Shown: positions 34,701 to 44,999, numbered from the stretch's first letter. The stretch is 64,000 nt of DNA from Bemisia tabaci (GCF_918797505.1 NC_092794.1:62543167-62607166), one strand, 5' to 3'. Made by a program: numbers and translations. The notes: generated from the letters alone by a model not told the origin.

Positions 34701-36341
34701 CACAGCACTAGTAAGAAAAAATAATATAAGTAACTAGATTCCTGACTATGTGTGTCCTCCGGAAAATTTGGTACTGGCTACTAAAGTGCAATTGCAGCCA
34801 AAAATCAAGTAGTCACTAGCACTATTTCCGCAGAGTAGGAGGAAGAAAAAGATGATGAAGACGGACAAGAGGAAGGAGAGAAATAATCAAACGAATCTTT
34901 GAGAGAGAATATGAACACGATCAATTTTGGTGTCCCTGCGGTTTTGCGTTCCACGCGAGTGTCTATTTATCGTTGAATCGATATCGAATGACCTTGATCG
35001 ATAGAATAAAGAATTGCTGAGATAAGGATTTATCGATTAGGATTATTCGATATTGATTCAACATTCCAAGCGTTGACGTCAGGGACATATGGGAACAACA
35101 TAGCTCGTTAGAGTCGTCAAGAACCAACTCAATATGATCTGTGCATAAGAATGGTAAGTCTCACGGTGATATGACGTTGTCTCTGAAATAGTCTGTGCGC
35201 GCGTTCTGAGAATGCGAAAGGCATGAGCATCGCCGTTGGATTTCCTTCAATTGGATGGGTATGCAACATCGCCTCCGATGTGCGCGAATAGTTGCTCGCG
35301 CCAGGGTGTTTGGTTTAGATTTGAGATAGTGCCATATTGTTTTTATTCTATGTCCAATAAAATTGCTTTCTCTGCTTTTCTCCGTTCAAAGAATATTTTG
35401 GTCAATGTGATCCGTCATGAAACCTTCTTAATAATATTTTAATACATCGAACATATTATACATATGAGTATGAAAATTTCTCGGTTGAAAATTAAGGTCC
35501 TTCCAAAGTTTTGAAAAGTTTCAGGTTTTTGTTAAATTCCATCCAATATCAAGGGGGATCTACGAATTACAACGCGATTCCTTGAACAAAAAAAAAAAGA
35601 GGAAGAAACACTATTATTACAATTTCTTCTATGTTCTATTTCTTTAATTTCACCGATTTAGTTTCAGTTTTCAGACGATAAAAGAAGTTTGAAGGAGAGA
35701 AAGTCGTTTAAAGTGAACTTTTTAGACAATTCTAGCTCTGCTCCCAAGCGTCAAGCTCAGGAAGGAAAGGCTTGAAAATATCGATCAAACTTCATTTTGC
35801 GAATGCAGCAGTAAACAAACTGCACGTGGGAATCGGGTAGCGTCTTTCAGTACCTCTTTTCACTTTCAGACTAGGGACCACGTTTAAAGATGCAATTTTT
35901 ATTGCTCCCTCAGCCCTGAAATTGTTCCTTCAGATCTCTATCGAAAACTGCATGTTAAACTACTTCAAGTCCATTGCTTCCAGTTCCTCTACCAGTGCTT
36001 AAAATAGAGGTTAGTTTCAATTTAAGTTGATACTAATGTAAAATTGATTATACCGGTGGATTTCAAGATATTATCTCTTAATGATTAGTATATGATATAA
36101 ATAAACTGGTAATCACCAATTCTAGTCAAAGGAAGTAACTCGAAACTCTGGTCGTTCAAATAAATCTATTTACCGACCTCACAACAGGTAAGTAAAATTA
36201 CAGTCCTATATTGAGGACTGAGCATTCATATGACAGTATTTGCGAAGTTCTGATTAGCTGTTTTATTTTTGTTAGCATTTGTCTTACAATACTAATTTAT
36301 TGTAAAAGTCACACAAATAGCGATGCTAGACAGCATTATAT
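34701..36341. other. Intergenic stretch with one hairpin
   Basis: An 89-bp hairpin at 34973-35061 pairs TTGAATCGATATCGAAT with ATTCGATATTGATTCAA. A GA-rich run lies at 34845-34885. No gene was recognised up to 36341. Confidence 0.45.
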
Positions 36342-36482
36342 GGACCACATTTTGCAATAAGGTATCACTATTTTTGGCTTATTTTAGAAACAGCATATAC
36401 CCCATTAGTTTCCCTATGCAGAAAGATGCTTCTATACAGAAGAGCCAGAGATAGCGGTGCCTTATCGCAAAATGCAATCCAT
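36342..36482. mobile_element. 138-bp hairpin MITE (family J), copy 2
   Basis: CCACATTTTGCAATAAGG at the left is mirrored as CCTTATCGCAAAATGCAATCC at the right. It directly abuts a degenerate family-A MITE. Confidence 0.8.
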
Positions 36483-36484
36483 AT

Positions 36485-36721
36485 TGCCGTGCAAATGGAA
36501 AACGCCGCGCGTGCATTTCATTTTAATGAAATGTTTATTTTGAGGGTGAGCTATGAATATTTTCTCTTGAAAATTTTAGTTATTAAAGATCTTAGTAACT
36601 ACGAATTTTTCAGAAAAAACGGTGGGAAATATTCACAGATTTCCTTGAAATTGTTTATTTTATCAAAGAAAATCTGGCATCATCTGAGGGCTTTGCCATG
36701 TGTTCTTCCTAAACACGGCAG
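36485..36721. mobile_element. Family A MITE, degenerate copy 9
   Basis: TTGCCGTGCAAATGGAAAACGCCG at the left and TTCCTAAACACGGCAG at the right keep the family pattern, with many changes and no clear duplication. Confidence 0.6.
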
Positions 36722-37095
36722 TAAAGGTAACCCACTTGATACGAGAGAAGAAAATAGACTGCACCGAGTGACGGTGCGCTTTGAATACTATGGCGTAACC
36801 TTCCGCGAGAAACGAATTTTAAGCCACCTGTTCAAGAATAGCGCGGGTAGATGCTCCTCTTTGTGTCCCGTAATCTGTATGCAATGATGCAGGGTTGCAT
36901 TTCGGCTCCGTTACAGGAGAAAACAGAAGTAAATAATTTGAAAAAAATGCAACCTTGTATTTGTGCGGGGCACTAAATTCACATCTCTCATGAGTCGAAG
37001 TATTCTGCAAAATGAAGTCGTTGCGCTAATTATTCTTAATTTTAGGGTGACTATTTGGAACTGAGATTAATTAATGGACATCATTATTACAAAGG

Positions 37096-37303
37096 ATGTT
37101 CAAGAAACTAGCCAGAGATGTCATTACGTCGAAGAGAGAAGACTTCGATTCGATTCTGAAAAGAGGCTTACAAAAACAAAGAGAGGAGGTTGCGTTGGCA
37201 TTGCAACGTTTCCCTTACTTCGATGACTGGGGTGAGGAGATCATCAAAGAGACTTGCTCTGTGTCCAACGTCAGAAGTTATCTGCCTAACAAGTTGGTTT
37301 TAG
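37096..37303 (+). CDS. CNBD2-like: CNBD2-like gene, exon a
   Basis: Open from ATG at 37096 (MFKKLARDVITSKREDFD) to LPNKLVL plus one base at donor GTAAGT. Family comparison suggests that homology begins near RDVITSKREDFD. The ATG may therefore be a true start of a short form, or the exon may really begin at a nearby acceptor such as the AG at 37113-37114. The 5' boundary is uncertain. Confidence 0.7.
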
Positions 37304-38214
37304 GTAAGTTCATGTCATTCGATGGGGCTGGTAAAATGTCTTCTTATTAAGAGCTTCTTGTTTCCTTCGGGCAAACAACTATCAAAAATTCAGGCATTTG
37401 TGCTCCACCCCTAAGAGTTAGTTGATCCACAGAAGGAAGCAGAAATCCGATACGACAGAGAGAATTTGTCCTTGAAAGTTTCACATAGATGGCGATAAGG
37501 TTCTAGATGTCATACGGATTTTCTAATTGTCGACTTCTGAACCAAGTTCTAAACAAACTTTTTATAAATATTTTTGCCGAGAATTACACGTTTTCTGTAA
37601 GTATCATTTTTTCGGTAGCCCCGCGAAACACTTAAGAGTGATGAAATAAAACAGAGAATGACATATACTCTCTGAAATATATCGATCGTATTCCGAGAAT
37701 AAAAATGTATTTAATTTATTTTTTTCACGTCAATTGTTGGCAGAGTAAGAAAGATCGCAGTTTTTCGGCAAAAAGTCAGATTTTTCAAAAATTACAAAAT
37801 AGAACATTTTCATTGAAGACAGATGAAAATACTATTTTTCAATTCCCGTGCATATTAATTGTCTATGTAGAAAACGGACTTCGGACAAGTCCTCTCATGG
37901 AGAAAAATTCCCAGTTAAAATTGACCACGCATAAAAGTTTAGGGAATTCTACTTCTTTTTCCTTTGCTTTTAATTTTTTAAAATAATCGAAACACATTTT
38001 CCTCGGTTTTCTAATGGACTAAAGATTCACCAAGAGCAATTGCGCATTGATACTTCAAGGCACGTGTTTCCTTTTCAAATGAGTTCGCCTTCAATTTTGA
38101 TGCCACTTCCCGCACAACATTGAAGCACGAATAGTTGCTGTAAGGAATTAATATTATACATAGGTACTCTTGGCCAAATTTGCACCCAAAAAAGGATGCT
38201 GATTTAAAATTCCG

Positions 38215-38442
38215 GTTGTAAAAAAAAGTGTGCGACAACTCACAAAACGCTGAATTGACCGCTACAGCAGTTACTTTAGCAATGTCAAAACGTGAAACTA
38301 ACTGCCAAGGCGGTTAATTCAGCGTTTTGTAATGCTAAATTCACCGCTACAGCAGTTACTCTAGCAATGTGAAAATGTAAAACTAACTGCCATAAGGCGG
38401 TTAATTCAGCGTTTTGTAAGTTGTCGGACACTTTTTTACATC
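38215..38442. mobile_element. ~230-bp inverted element with internal repeats
   Basis: The outer ends GGTTGTAAAAAAAAGTGTG and CACTTTTTTACATCC are inverted. Inside, AAAACGCTGAATTGACCGC is mirrored by GCGGTTAATTCAGCGTTTT, and the half CACCGCTACAGCAGTTACT...CAGCGTTTTGTAA occurs twice in tandem (38252-38333, 38340-38420). It appears to be a MITE whose stem is itself duplicated. Confidence 0.75.
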
Positions 38443-38680
38443 CAAAATGATAAATTAGCACCCCTTTTTTCGGGCTGTAACGAATTTTCCTCGCTTTTTC
38501 GGCAACATCGTGGACCTTCCAAACGAGCGTGAAAGGAACCTTGCTTTGAATAAGATTCAGAGATAACCCGTGTTAATATCAAAGGTCGCGCCGGTGGACG
38601 CACCTGAAAAGAAAGTTGGGTGATTTATGAGTCGAAAGCTCCGGGACCCGATTAACCCGTTTTCATTTACGCCAGCATCT

Positions 38681-38935
38681 CTGCCGTGCTAAGGGAAGAA
38701 CGCCGTACGAGCATTCGAGAGTTGCCAAATTTCTCCGAAAAAAACCATGTATTTTTGAGGGAAGTTAAGCTTATTTTCCCCTGAAATTTTCAGATATGTT
38801 GGATTAAATTGCGAACAAAATTGTCTGTAATATTCGACGAAAAATATTTACAAGTTTTGCAGTGAATTTGCTATTAATTGAAGGAAATTTGGCAACGTCT
38901 GAAGGCTCATACGGCGTTTTTCCTCAGCACCGCAG
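38681..38935. mobile_element. 4-bp-TSD MITE family A, copy 10
   Basis: Termini CTGCCGTGCTAAGGGAAG and CCTCAGCACCGCAG. Flanks ATCT and ACCT match at 3 of 4 positions. Confidence 0.8.
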
Positions 38936-39240
38936 ACCTGGGCATCGATGAACCTCGCCTAGAGTCACACTGTCTATAGAGGGGGCGCACAACCTACATT
39001 AGAGATTCAAATTGAAAGTGAATTTAAGGTGGCTCTTCAGCTCATTGGAAAAGGATTCGAAAGTCGATTGATTCAGTGATGATTTCTGGATTCTAGGGCG
39101 TTTCTTCAGGATTTTTGAGCAGCGCATTTGACTCCCGAACTTTGGAATTTGTACATATGATTATAGATTTGCGTTTTCGCTTGTAACACTTGAAACACCC
39201 TCGCCTTAGCACTTGAAACATCCCGTCTCTCTCTTTACAG

Positions 39241-39450
39241 ACGGAACAAAAGGAGCTTCGCAAAACTTCACGTATTTCATTTTAGACGGCAGCTGTTGCG
39301 TGATTCATCGTCTACGAGTAACATCCAACCTCGTCGCCGGCCAGTGTAAATTCAAAATGTCCCCAGACCAAAGTGATTCGGCCTCTCCAAATTCTCAGAG
39401 CATCTACATGCAAACATGTATATTCAGAGCTGGTGTTTGTTTCGGTCTAG
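39241..39450 (+). CDS. CNBD2-like: CNBD2-like gene, exon b
   Basis: Acceptor TCTCTCTTTACAG. The carried G plus AC makes D, then GTKGASQNFTYFILDGSCCV, IHRLRVTSN, a serine-rich stretch PDQSDSASPNSQS and YMQTCIFRAGVCFGL, ending one base before donor GTTAGG. The YFILDGSC block is the beta strand/turn typical of a CNB fold. Confidence 0.85.
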
Positions 39451-39479
39451 GTTAGGAAAACATGATTTTTTCAATCATT

Positions 39480-39730
39480 CCTCCGTGCTAAGAAAAAGCG
39501 TTGTATGAACATTCAGACGTTCCTATATTTCTGTTTCCAAAAGCAGAATGTTTCTGACGATTCGGTAAGGATGTTTCTTTGAATTTTTAGGACTTTCATT
39601 CAAAATTCAATCCGATGCCTGAAGATTTTGAGGCAAAATTTTCATAATTATTCTAAAAAGACAGTATTCTTTTCAGATCAACTTTGGCTACTTTAAATTG
39701 ATTATGTGGCATTTCTTCGTAGCACAGCAA
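39480..39730. mobile_element. Family A MITE, copy 11
   Basis: CCTCCGTGCTAAGAAAAAG at the left and a diverged GTAGCACAGCAA right end, with an exact CATT duplication (39476-39479, 39731-39734). Confidence 0.7.
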
Positions 39731-39842
39731 CATTCCGCCATTGACGCAATCTTCTTAAGACTTTTAAAAGACGTATAAGTGAGACGAAAAGTATAACGTA
39801 AATCAAGTAAACATGGGAGAAAAATTAGAGTCCCAGTATTAT

Positions 39843-40503
39843 ACTGCCTTCACTTCAATCGATTCATTCACCGTCAATTTTGAAATAAAATTAGAATTAA
39901 TAAAAAAACAAAATTCTAAATACGATATTTGTAGTTTGCCTAATGTTTCTCGGTAAAATATTTCTTGGGGAAGTTCAGTCTATTTTTTCTTTAAATCTTC
40001 GGATTTCAATTCAAATTGCGGATAAAATTCTTCAAAAAATTTTACAGGTAATACGACCAGTGTTCGAAACTCACCTTTGAGTTTTAGGAGCCATGTGGCG
40101 CATCAAGCTCGATTTTTAGGCGCCATTGAAGATTTTTTAGGGGCAAAATTGACTTTTTGCCTATACCTTACGGCGCATTTAGTGAAAAGTTAGACCCAAG
40201 ATGTTTTCTTAAGAGAATTAGTAAGTAGCTGTAACTTGGGGAAGACAAAAGCACTAAGAATGAAATCTCGAAGAATGGAAATGCAAGTAGTGCGGAATAT
40301 TTTGAGTTTTTTCAATTCAAATAAATTTGTTTTTTTTTTCTTTATGTGACTTCCTGTGAAAATCCAGATTTTTAGGGGGCAATTTTTCGGGGCCACGATG
40401 GCGCAGAGCCTTCATTTTTTAGGCGCATTTGGCGCGTTGGTGCCTGTGAGTTTCGAACACTGGTAACACCTGAAGGCTGATACAACATTTTTCCTTCATG
40501 GCA
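39843..40503. mobile_element. Diverged family A MITE split by another element (copy 12)
   Basis: The left and middle parts (39843-40050: CTGCC end, TTGGGGAAGTTCAGTC, CAAATTGCGGATAAAATTC) and the right end (40467-40503: ACACCTGAAGGCTGATAC...GGCAG) align with family A. The 405-bp element at 40058-40462 interrupts it. Confidence 0.6.
40058..40462. mobile_element. 405-bp element with CAGTGTTCGAAACTCAC ends
   Basis: CAGTGTTCGAAACTCAC at the left is mirrored perfectly as GTGAGTTTCGAACACTG at the right. Subterminal GGAGCCATGTGGCGC and GCGCATTTGGCGCG blocks also pair. The CAGTG ends are hAT-like. Flanks GGTAATACGAC and GGTAACACC look like an aged duplication with slippage. Confidence 0.75.
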
Positions 40504-40537
40504 GCATAATCGAATAGTTACTGGGTCGATGTTTCAG

Positions 40538-40888
40538 GTGAAAATCTTGAGAACAAGTGGGTTGTGGCCCAGAACGCGGTGAAGTGCCTGAGGATCCCAT
40601 TACACGTGCTCATGGCCAACAATAAAGGCAACGTGTGGTGCCGGATCCGGCAGTTTCTCGACCTCCGATTCCCCAGTAGCGACGAAGTGTTCAAACAATT
40701 CGTGGCGCAGAGAACCTGGACAGAATTCCGCAAGAAGAATTTTGAACTGTGCATCAAAAGGAGGAGCACGAGAAGTGGGATCAGTTACACGGATGTTCCA
40801 TATTGCTACCGAGTGAATAGCAGTTTGCCGGCTCTACACCATCCCACCGCTAAGAGGCTCAAATCTAAACGAAAATCAACATCATCGG
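40538..40888 (+). CDS. CNBD2-like: CNBD2-like gene, exon c
   Basis: Acceptor GATGTTTCAG. The carried G plus GT makes G, then ENLENKWVVAQNAVKCLRIP, LHVLMANNKGNVWCRIRQFL, DLRFPSSDEVFKQFVAQRTW, TEFRKKNFELC and TDVPYCYRV. A basic tail (KRLKSKRKSTSS) precedes donor GTGCGT at 40889. If that donor is not used, the frame runs on 21 codons to a stop at 40951-40953. Composition is distinctly more GC-rich than the flanks. Confidence 0.85.
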
Positions 40889-41055
40889 GTGCGTACTACC
40901 GTCGAAAGAGAACTCCGTATGAGAATTTGGACTACTTACATTTTTTCAAATAGGAGCTAATATCCAGGCTCATTTTAGAAACAACGTGTGTTCTTCTCTT
41001 CCTGCAGACATGTTTCTTTGTTATTGTGCAAACAGGTGATCTGGTGATCCCTCCA

Positions 41056-41265
41056 CTTCTTCTACTTCTTCTACTTCTTCTACTTCTACTTCTTCCTCTA
41101 CTTTTTCTACTTCTTCTACTTCCTCTACTTTTTCTACTTCTTCTACTTCCTCTACTTCCTCTACTTTGTCTACTTCTTCTATTTCTTCTACTTCTTCTAC
41201 ATCTTCTACATCTTCTTCTTTTTCTTCATCATCTTCTTTCTGTTCTTTCACCTCCTCTCCCACTC
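41056..41265. repeat. CTTCTA/CTTCCT microsatellite
   Basis: About 210 bp of TTC, CTA and CTTCTACTT-type repeats on the + strand. The long frames on either strand (poly-Leu/Pro or Glu/Val repeats) are products of this low-complexity tract, not proteins. Confidence 0.9.
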
Positions 41266-41724
41266 TGATTTTCCTTTGCAGAGTCACTTAAAAAATGTAT
41301 GCACTCACGCTACAAAAAGTATAGGTCGGAGCCACATACAGACTGTAGAAAATTTGATGCCGACCTAAGAATATAGATAGAGTCCATTTCAGTATGGACA
41401 AATATTGCATACGAAGAGCATGAACTCGCGTCCATACTGTATGGACCCCCAGCGTCCATACCCTATGAACCCTCAGCGTCCATACTCTATGAACAGTAAG
41501 TTCATACACCTGCTTTAACATACACGCATGTTTACAGCACATCTCTGCTCTAGTCGTGAAAACTAGACCGTATGTGCGAGCGGTTCATACCTTAAATGTT
41601 CCAAGCAGTATAAGCTCTCGCCACATGACCATTTTTCCAGTGAATAAATGTTTTTACGCATGAAGTAGAGGGACATTTGGTTCCTTTTTGCACGATGTAC
41701 TCCATTTTTAGATTGCGAAATACT

Positions 41725-41918
41725 ATGACCAATAAGACACGAATTTTCTGGATAACATGTGAATTTTTCCCCTTGAATTTTTCAGAGAATTTCAGTCGCA
41801 ATTTTATATAATGCGCCTGAAATTTTAAGGGAAAATATTCATAATTTCTGATCGGCTTTAATATCCAACCCAGAAAAATTTGGCAACGTCTGAAAGTTCA
41901 TGCAACTTTTTACTGCAG
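41725..41918. mobile_element. Family A MITE, 5'-truncated copy 13
   Basis: The right part matches the family: GGCAACGTCTGAAAGTTCATGC near 41882 and an end TACTGCAG. The left terminus is missing. A half-arm GGTTCCTTTTTGCACGATG (41681) sits where it would be. Confidence 0.55.
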
Positions 41919-42113
41919 CATATGAAGAGGGAACAGTTGTTACAGGTTAATAGTTGACATCTACGTCGTTTTTTTATGACCAATGAGAGAACAGCGTGGA
42001 AAATTATGGTTAGAGATCTTGTAACAATTTGGTATCAACCCTAGAGCTCCGTTTGAGTTCGCTCCAAATGTGATGCATAAAAAAATAACGACGGTAGCGG
42101 CATCGCTAGAGTA

Positions 42114-43076
42114 CGAGGTCTGTTAGATTAGAAACCGGATTTTGGTGATAACTAGCCCAGTGTGCGTCCGAATTAGGTTTTCTTGAGCTTTCCTGATAGC
42201 TGGTAATATACTTAAGAACGCTACGTTTACAGATTTTATTTATTTTGATCAGTGTTTATTCTGTGTCATCTTGAATACGAGTAAGTCAGGTGCGTTTTGC
42301 GATTTTCATCATGCGATCGCTGATAGAGCAAAGGTTCAACATTAACTTTTGTTTTAAACTCGGTATACCTTGTACCAAAACTTTTGGTATGCTAAGTAGA
42401 GTTTACCAAGATCATTTTATAAGTTGTTTCCACTGTTTTGGGTGGTTTAAACGATTCAAAACTGGTCAGGAGTTCGTCGAAGATGAGGAGCTTGGGAATC
42501 GATCATCAACGGCAACTGGCATTTGTCACGTGGAAGAAAAGCGGGCAAAAGTGCTCGAAAATGGTCGTTTCGAGCTCGCTGAACAGTGTAATATTTCTGA
42601 GGGCTCTGTACATACAATTTTGATAGAATATATAGACACGCATCAAGTTTCAGGTACACTTGCCCCTTGATTGTTCTCCGTTGAACGAAAATCCAACCAA
42701 ATGTCAATTTCCCTTTAGCTGCTTGAACGTTCTAACAATGATCCTACATTTTTGGATAGGATAATTTTCGGTGAAAATACTTGATTGTACGCCTAAGATA
42801 TGAAGACGAAACTCCAATCATCCTTGTGGGTTGAAAAATGTAGTGCAAGACCGAAAAAAGAGAGACAAGTTCGGTCAAATATAAAAATCGCAAAACACCC
42901 ATGAGGTTGCCTTACTTCAACCCACGTACCAACGAAGCTAATGAAGATTTTTCAAATTTGTGAACGTAGCGTTCTTAAGTATATTACCAGCTATCAGGAA
43001 AGCTGAAGAAAACCTAATTCGGACGCACATTGGGTTAGTTATCACCAAAATCCGGTTTCTAAACTAACAGACCTCG
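42114..43076 (+). mobile_element. Decayed mariner element with long inverted ends
   Basis: The left end CGAGGTCTGTTAGATTAG and its mirror TCTAAACTAACAGACCTCG continue as inverted repeats for over 110 bp (to AGAACGCTACGTT), which is long for a mariner. TA flanks both ends (42112-42113, 43077-43078), as expected for Tc1/mariner insertion. The inside encodes parts of a mariner transposase on the + strand, with stops and frame breaks. Confidence 0.9.
42290..42950 (+). pseudogene. Broken mariner transposase
   Basis: The N-terminal DNA-binding part is open to 42670 (IEQRFNINFCFKLG, VYQDHFI, FGWFKRFKTGQEFVED, then a helix-turn-helix ending CNISEGSVHTIL). Further on, in other frames, lie NNDPTFLDRIIFGEN (42734-42778), where the first catalytic aspartate region GDE has become GEN and is followed by a stop, and RPKKERQVRSNIKIAKH (about 42851-42901). 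Most of the catalytic domain after this is absent. It cannot make an active enzyme. Confidence 0.85.
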
Positions 43077-43375
43077 TATGTGCATAAAATTATTGCATAA
43101 AATTAGTATCACTCACTTGGTGAAACTCAAGGAAAATTGGAATGTTACGCGATTTTACTCCCTGTTTCCCATGGTTGCAGCGGACGAAGTATCATCGAAT
43201 TATCATCCTCTCAAAAGTCGATTAGTTTGGTAGAAGTTTATTAATTAAGTAGGAATTGATGAACTGAAAAATTAAGCGAATGAATGATCTGGGCATTTTT
43301 TCTATCGAACTGTAAAAAACCGCAGATGCCGCAAGTTGAATAATCACATCAAACACAGTGCGGCCGGCGCGGGCT

Positions 43376-43512
43376 GCGCGCGCACAGCACGGAACGTCCA
43401 GTAGCGCCTTACAAGACCGCATGATACTTCATGCATTGCGCGCACAGCACGGTGCGCGCGACGCATAGTATAGCTCCTTACAAGTCTGCAGGATACTTCA
43501 TGCATTGCGCCT
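43376..43512 (+). repeat. Two ~68-bp CG-rich tandem units
   Basis: The unit CGCGCACAGCACGG...CCTTACAAG then ATGATACTTCATGCATTGCG occurs twice. The ATACTTCATGCATTGCGC core resembles the palindrome half in family H (ATACTTCACGCATTGCGC). The unit contexts differ on the right (TATACCACGGTGCGCGC). Confidence 0.6.
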
Positions 43513-44063
43513 ATACCACGGTGCGCGCTCAAGTCGTTGAAAAGCTTTATTTTTTCGGTGTCGAACCTATCCCGGTGTACACAATTTCCAAACAATACAC
43601 ACCGCGAGCTTGCAATCCTAGGATCACAGGATTAGCTGAGTGAAACGAGCGTTTCGTTTCTTGTTCAGTTAACTTGTCAGTGATTTTGATGGGCTCCAGC
43701 GTATTTTTCAACTCGTTTTACGTTGAGTTTTTAACCCTTTATTGCATAGCGTTGTATGAAAGCAACAAATGGTTTTCATCTTTATTTCTATGCTGGAGTA
43801 TTAAATTGAATCAAAGCAAGAAATAATTTTTGGGGATCATTTTAAGTCTAATCTCCTAACTTTAAAGAAAACTACAAAAATCAATTCCAACTGACTCCAT
43901 TCTTGGAAAAATACTGTAAAATGTAGATTTTCTCTTCAAAAACACTCTCGTTGAACGCAGTTTTCTCAGAATCACAAAATGTCACTTCAGTTCATGTCAT
44001 CCGCACAAGACAAGGTTCAATTGAAAAATACATGGATTATGAAGAAACATTTTTTTGTTGCAG

Positions 44064-44176
44064 ATGAAACGCGTTTAAGTGGAGCTGATTTGAAACTTCT
44101 GAAAGACCAAAACGAAATCTATGAGGACTTTTTGGATTCTATGGTGCACTTAAGGTTGAGATCAGTGTTGAAATAA
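44064..44176 (+). CDS. CNBD2-like: CNBD2-like gene, probable terminal exon
   Basis: Follows a good acceptor (TTTTTTTGTTGCAG) and joins exon c in phase (G + AT = D), giving DETRLSGADLKLLKDQNEIY, EDFLDSMVHLRLRSVLK and TAA. The charged helical sequence is not one I can place in the family, so assignment rests on phase, strand and position. Termination at 40953 remains the alternative. Confidence 0.5.
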
Positions 44177-44391
44177 TCGTTCGGGAATACATCAATGCAA
44201 TCGAACAACAAAGTAGTTCTCACTACATCTACAACAACATATACCTATATCATGACCTAACTTCGGCATAGGTGATTATAATGACATTACACGGCATGCG
44301 GCACTGTGGGAGAGTAGAATTGCTTTTTTTCCACGATTGTTTCAACCCGACCAGGATTTCAATAGCAGGAAAATGAACACAAGGGCACGGA

Positions 44392-44397
44392 TTTATT
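44392..44397 (-). terminator. Candidate poly(A) signal for KChIP-like gene 2
   Basis: AATAAA on the - strand, 184 bases past the stop codon. It lies between the convergent stops of the two genes. Confidence 0.4.
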
Positions 44398-44580
44398 GTA
44401 AAAAGAACTTTATACATCACAGAATATTAAATATTACACGAACAATGCATAACAAAGTCAACAAAATTGAAAAACATACCCTAGAAAATTTGCTGAGTAT
44501 TTCAAAAATTAATTACAAATTTCCCATTAAGGGAACGAGTTTTGAGATATCGGAGATTCCAACAAATCCAAGAGCTCAGT

Positions 44581-44691
44581 TTAAAAGACTGTATGAAATG
44601 AATACAGAGACTTGCGTATCGTGTCGTCATTCTTGCAGCTCCGGAGAAATTCGTCGAGAGTGACTATGCCATCCTTGTCAAGATCCAGTTT
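44581..44691 (-). CDS. KCNIP-like: KChIP-like gene 2, terminal exon (EF4)
   Basis: Acceptor TTTTTCCTCTCGTAG, phase 0: KLDLDKDGIVTLDEFLRSCK, then NDDTIRKSLYSFHTVF and TAA. EF4 is complete with E12. Gene 1 splits this segment after SCLK, and here it is one exon. Confidence 0.9.
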   Translation of the reverse strand, partial: KLDLDKDGIVTLDEFLRSCKNDDTIRKSLYSFHTVF

Positions 44692-44835
44692 CTACGAGAG
44701 GAAAAATACACAATTTCTTAAGTGAATATTGAACGGGAAAGGGGTGAGGGGACACAGCATGTAGCAAAGTATATACAGGGTGATCCAGATCACCGGTGCC
44801 GTGCTTTTTCCTCGATTATTTTAGTTTGGTCACGG

Positions 44836-44999
44836 CAGTAGCGTGGAGTGCTTTGCGATATATCGATTGATCTTCCATTTAAACCTATGCAAATGGATCG
44901 ATAAATTGGGCGTTTACAACGAACACCTTAATGATCGATCTTTTACCATAGCTTTAAATGGAGAAAAATCGATAATCGAGTATTCACGTCTCGCCACTG
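44836..44999. mobile_element. hAT-type MITE (family F)
   Basis: Ends CAGTAGCGTGGAGTGC and CACGTCTCGCCACTG. Flanks GGTCACGG and AGTCACGG agree at 7 of 8 positions. The family's AACACC turn and ATCGAT pairs are present. Confidence 0.85.

Larger units (their letters stand above)
37304..39240 (+). other. CNBD2-like intron 1 with two MITEs
   Basis: Contains the element at 38215-38442 and the family-A MITE at 38681-38935. Otherwise nothing is recognised. Confidence 0.7.
40889..44063 (+). other. CNBD2-like last intron (3.2 kb), repeat-filled
   Basis: Holds a pyrimidine microsatellite (41056-41265), a 5'-truncated family-A MITE (about 41725-41918), a decayed mariner (42114-43076) and a CG-rich tandem repeat (43376-43512). 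The remaining sequence shows no features. Confidence 0.6.
37096..44176 (+). other. CNBD2-like: CNBD2-like cyclic-nucleotide-binding-domain gene (4 exons, 5' part not found)
   Basis: Exons at about 37096-37303, 39241-39450, 40538-40888 and 44064-44176 join in phase. The pieces follow the C-terminal half of insect CNBD2-type proteins: KREDFDSILK and a PYFDDW segment, KLVL joined to DGTKGASQNFTYFILDGSCC, then VCFGLG joined to ENLENK, LRIPLHVLMANN, WCRIRQFLD and FVAQRTWTEFRKKNFE. Such proteins carry one or two cyclic-nucleotide-binding folds. Vertebrate CNBD2 is linked to male fertility and the insect role is unknown. I see no phosphate-binding-cassette arginine in the visible part, so nucleotide binding by it is doubtful. 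The first binding fold, expected upstream, was not found. Confidence 0.75.

Noticed and set aside
41021..41287. Glu/Val-rich (-) and Leu-rich (+) frames
   Set aside because: Generated by the CTTCTA microsatellite.
44337..44663. 108-codon + strand frame
   Set aside because: It overlaps the terminal exon of gene 2 on the other strand, which has clear EF-hand homology. The + frame has no family signature.
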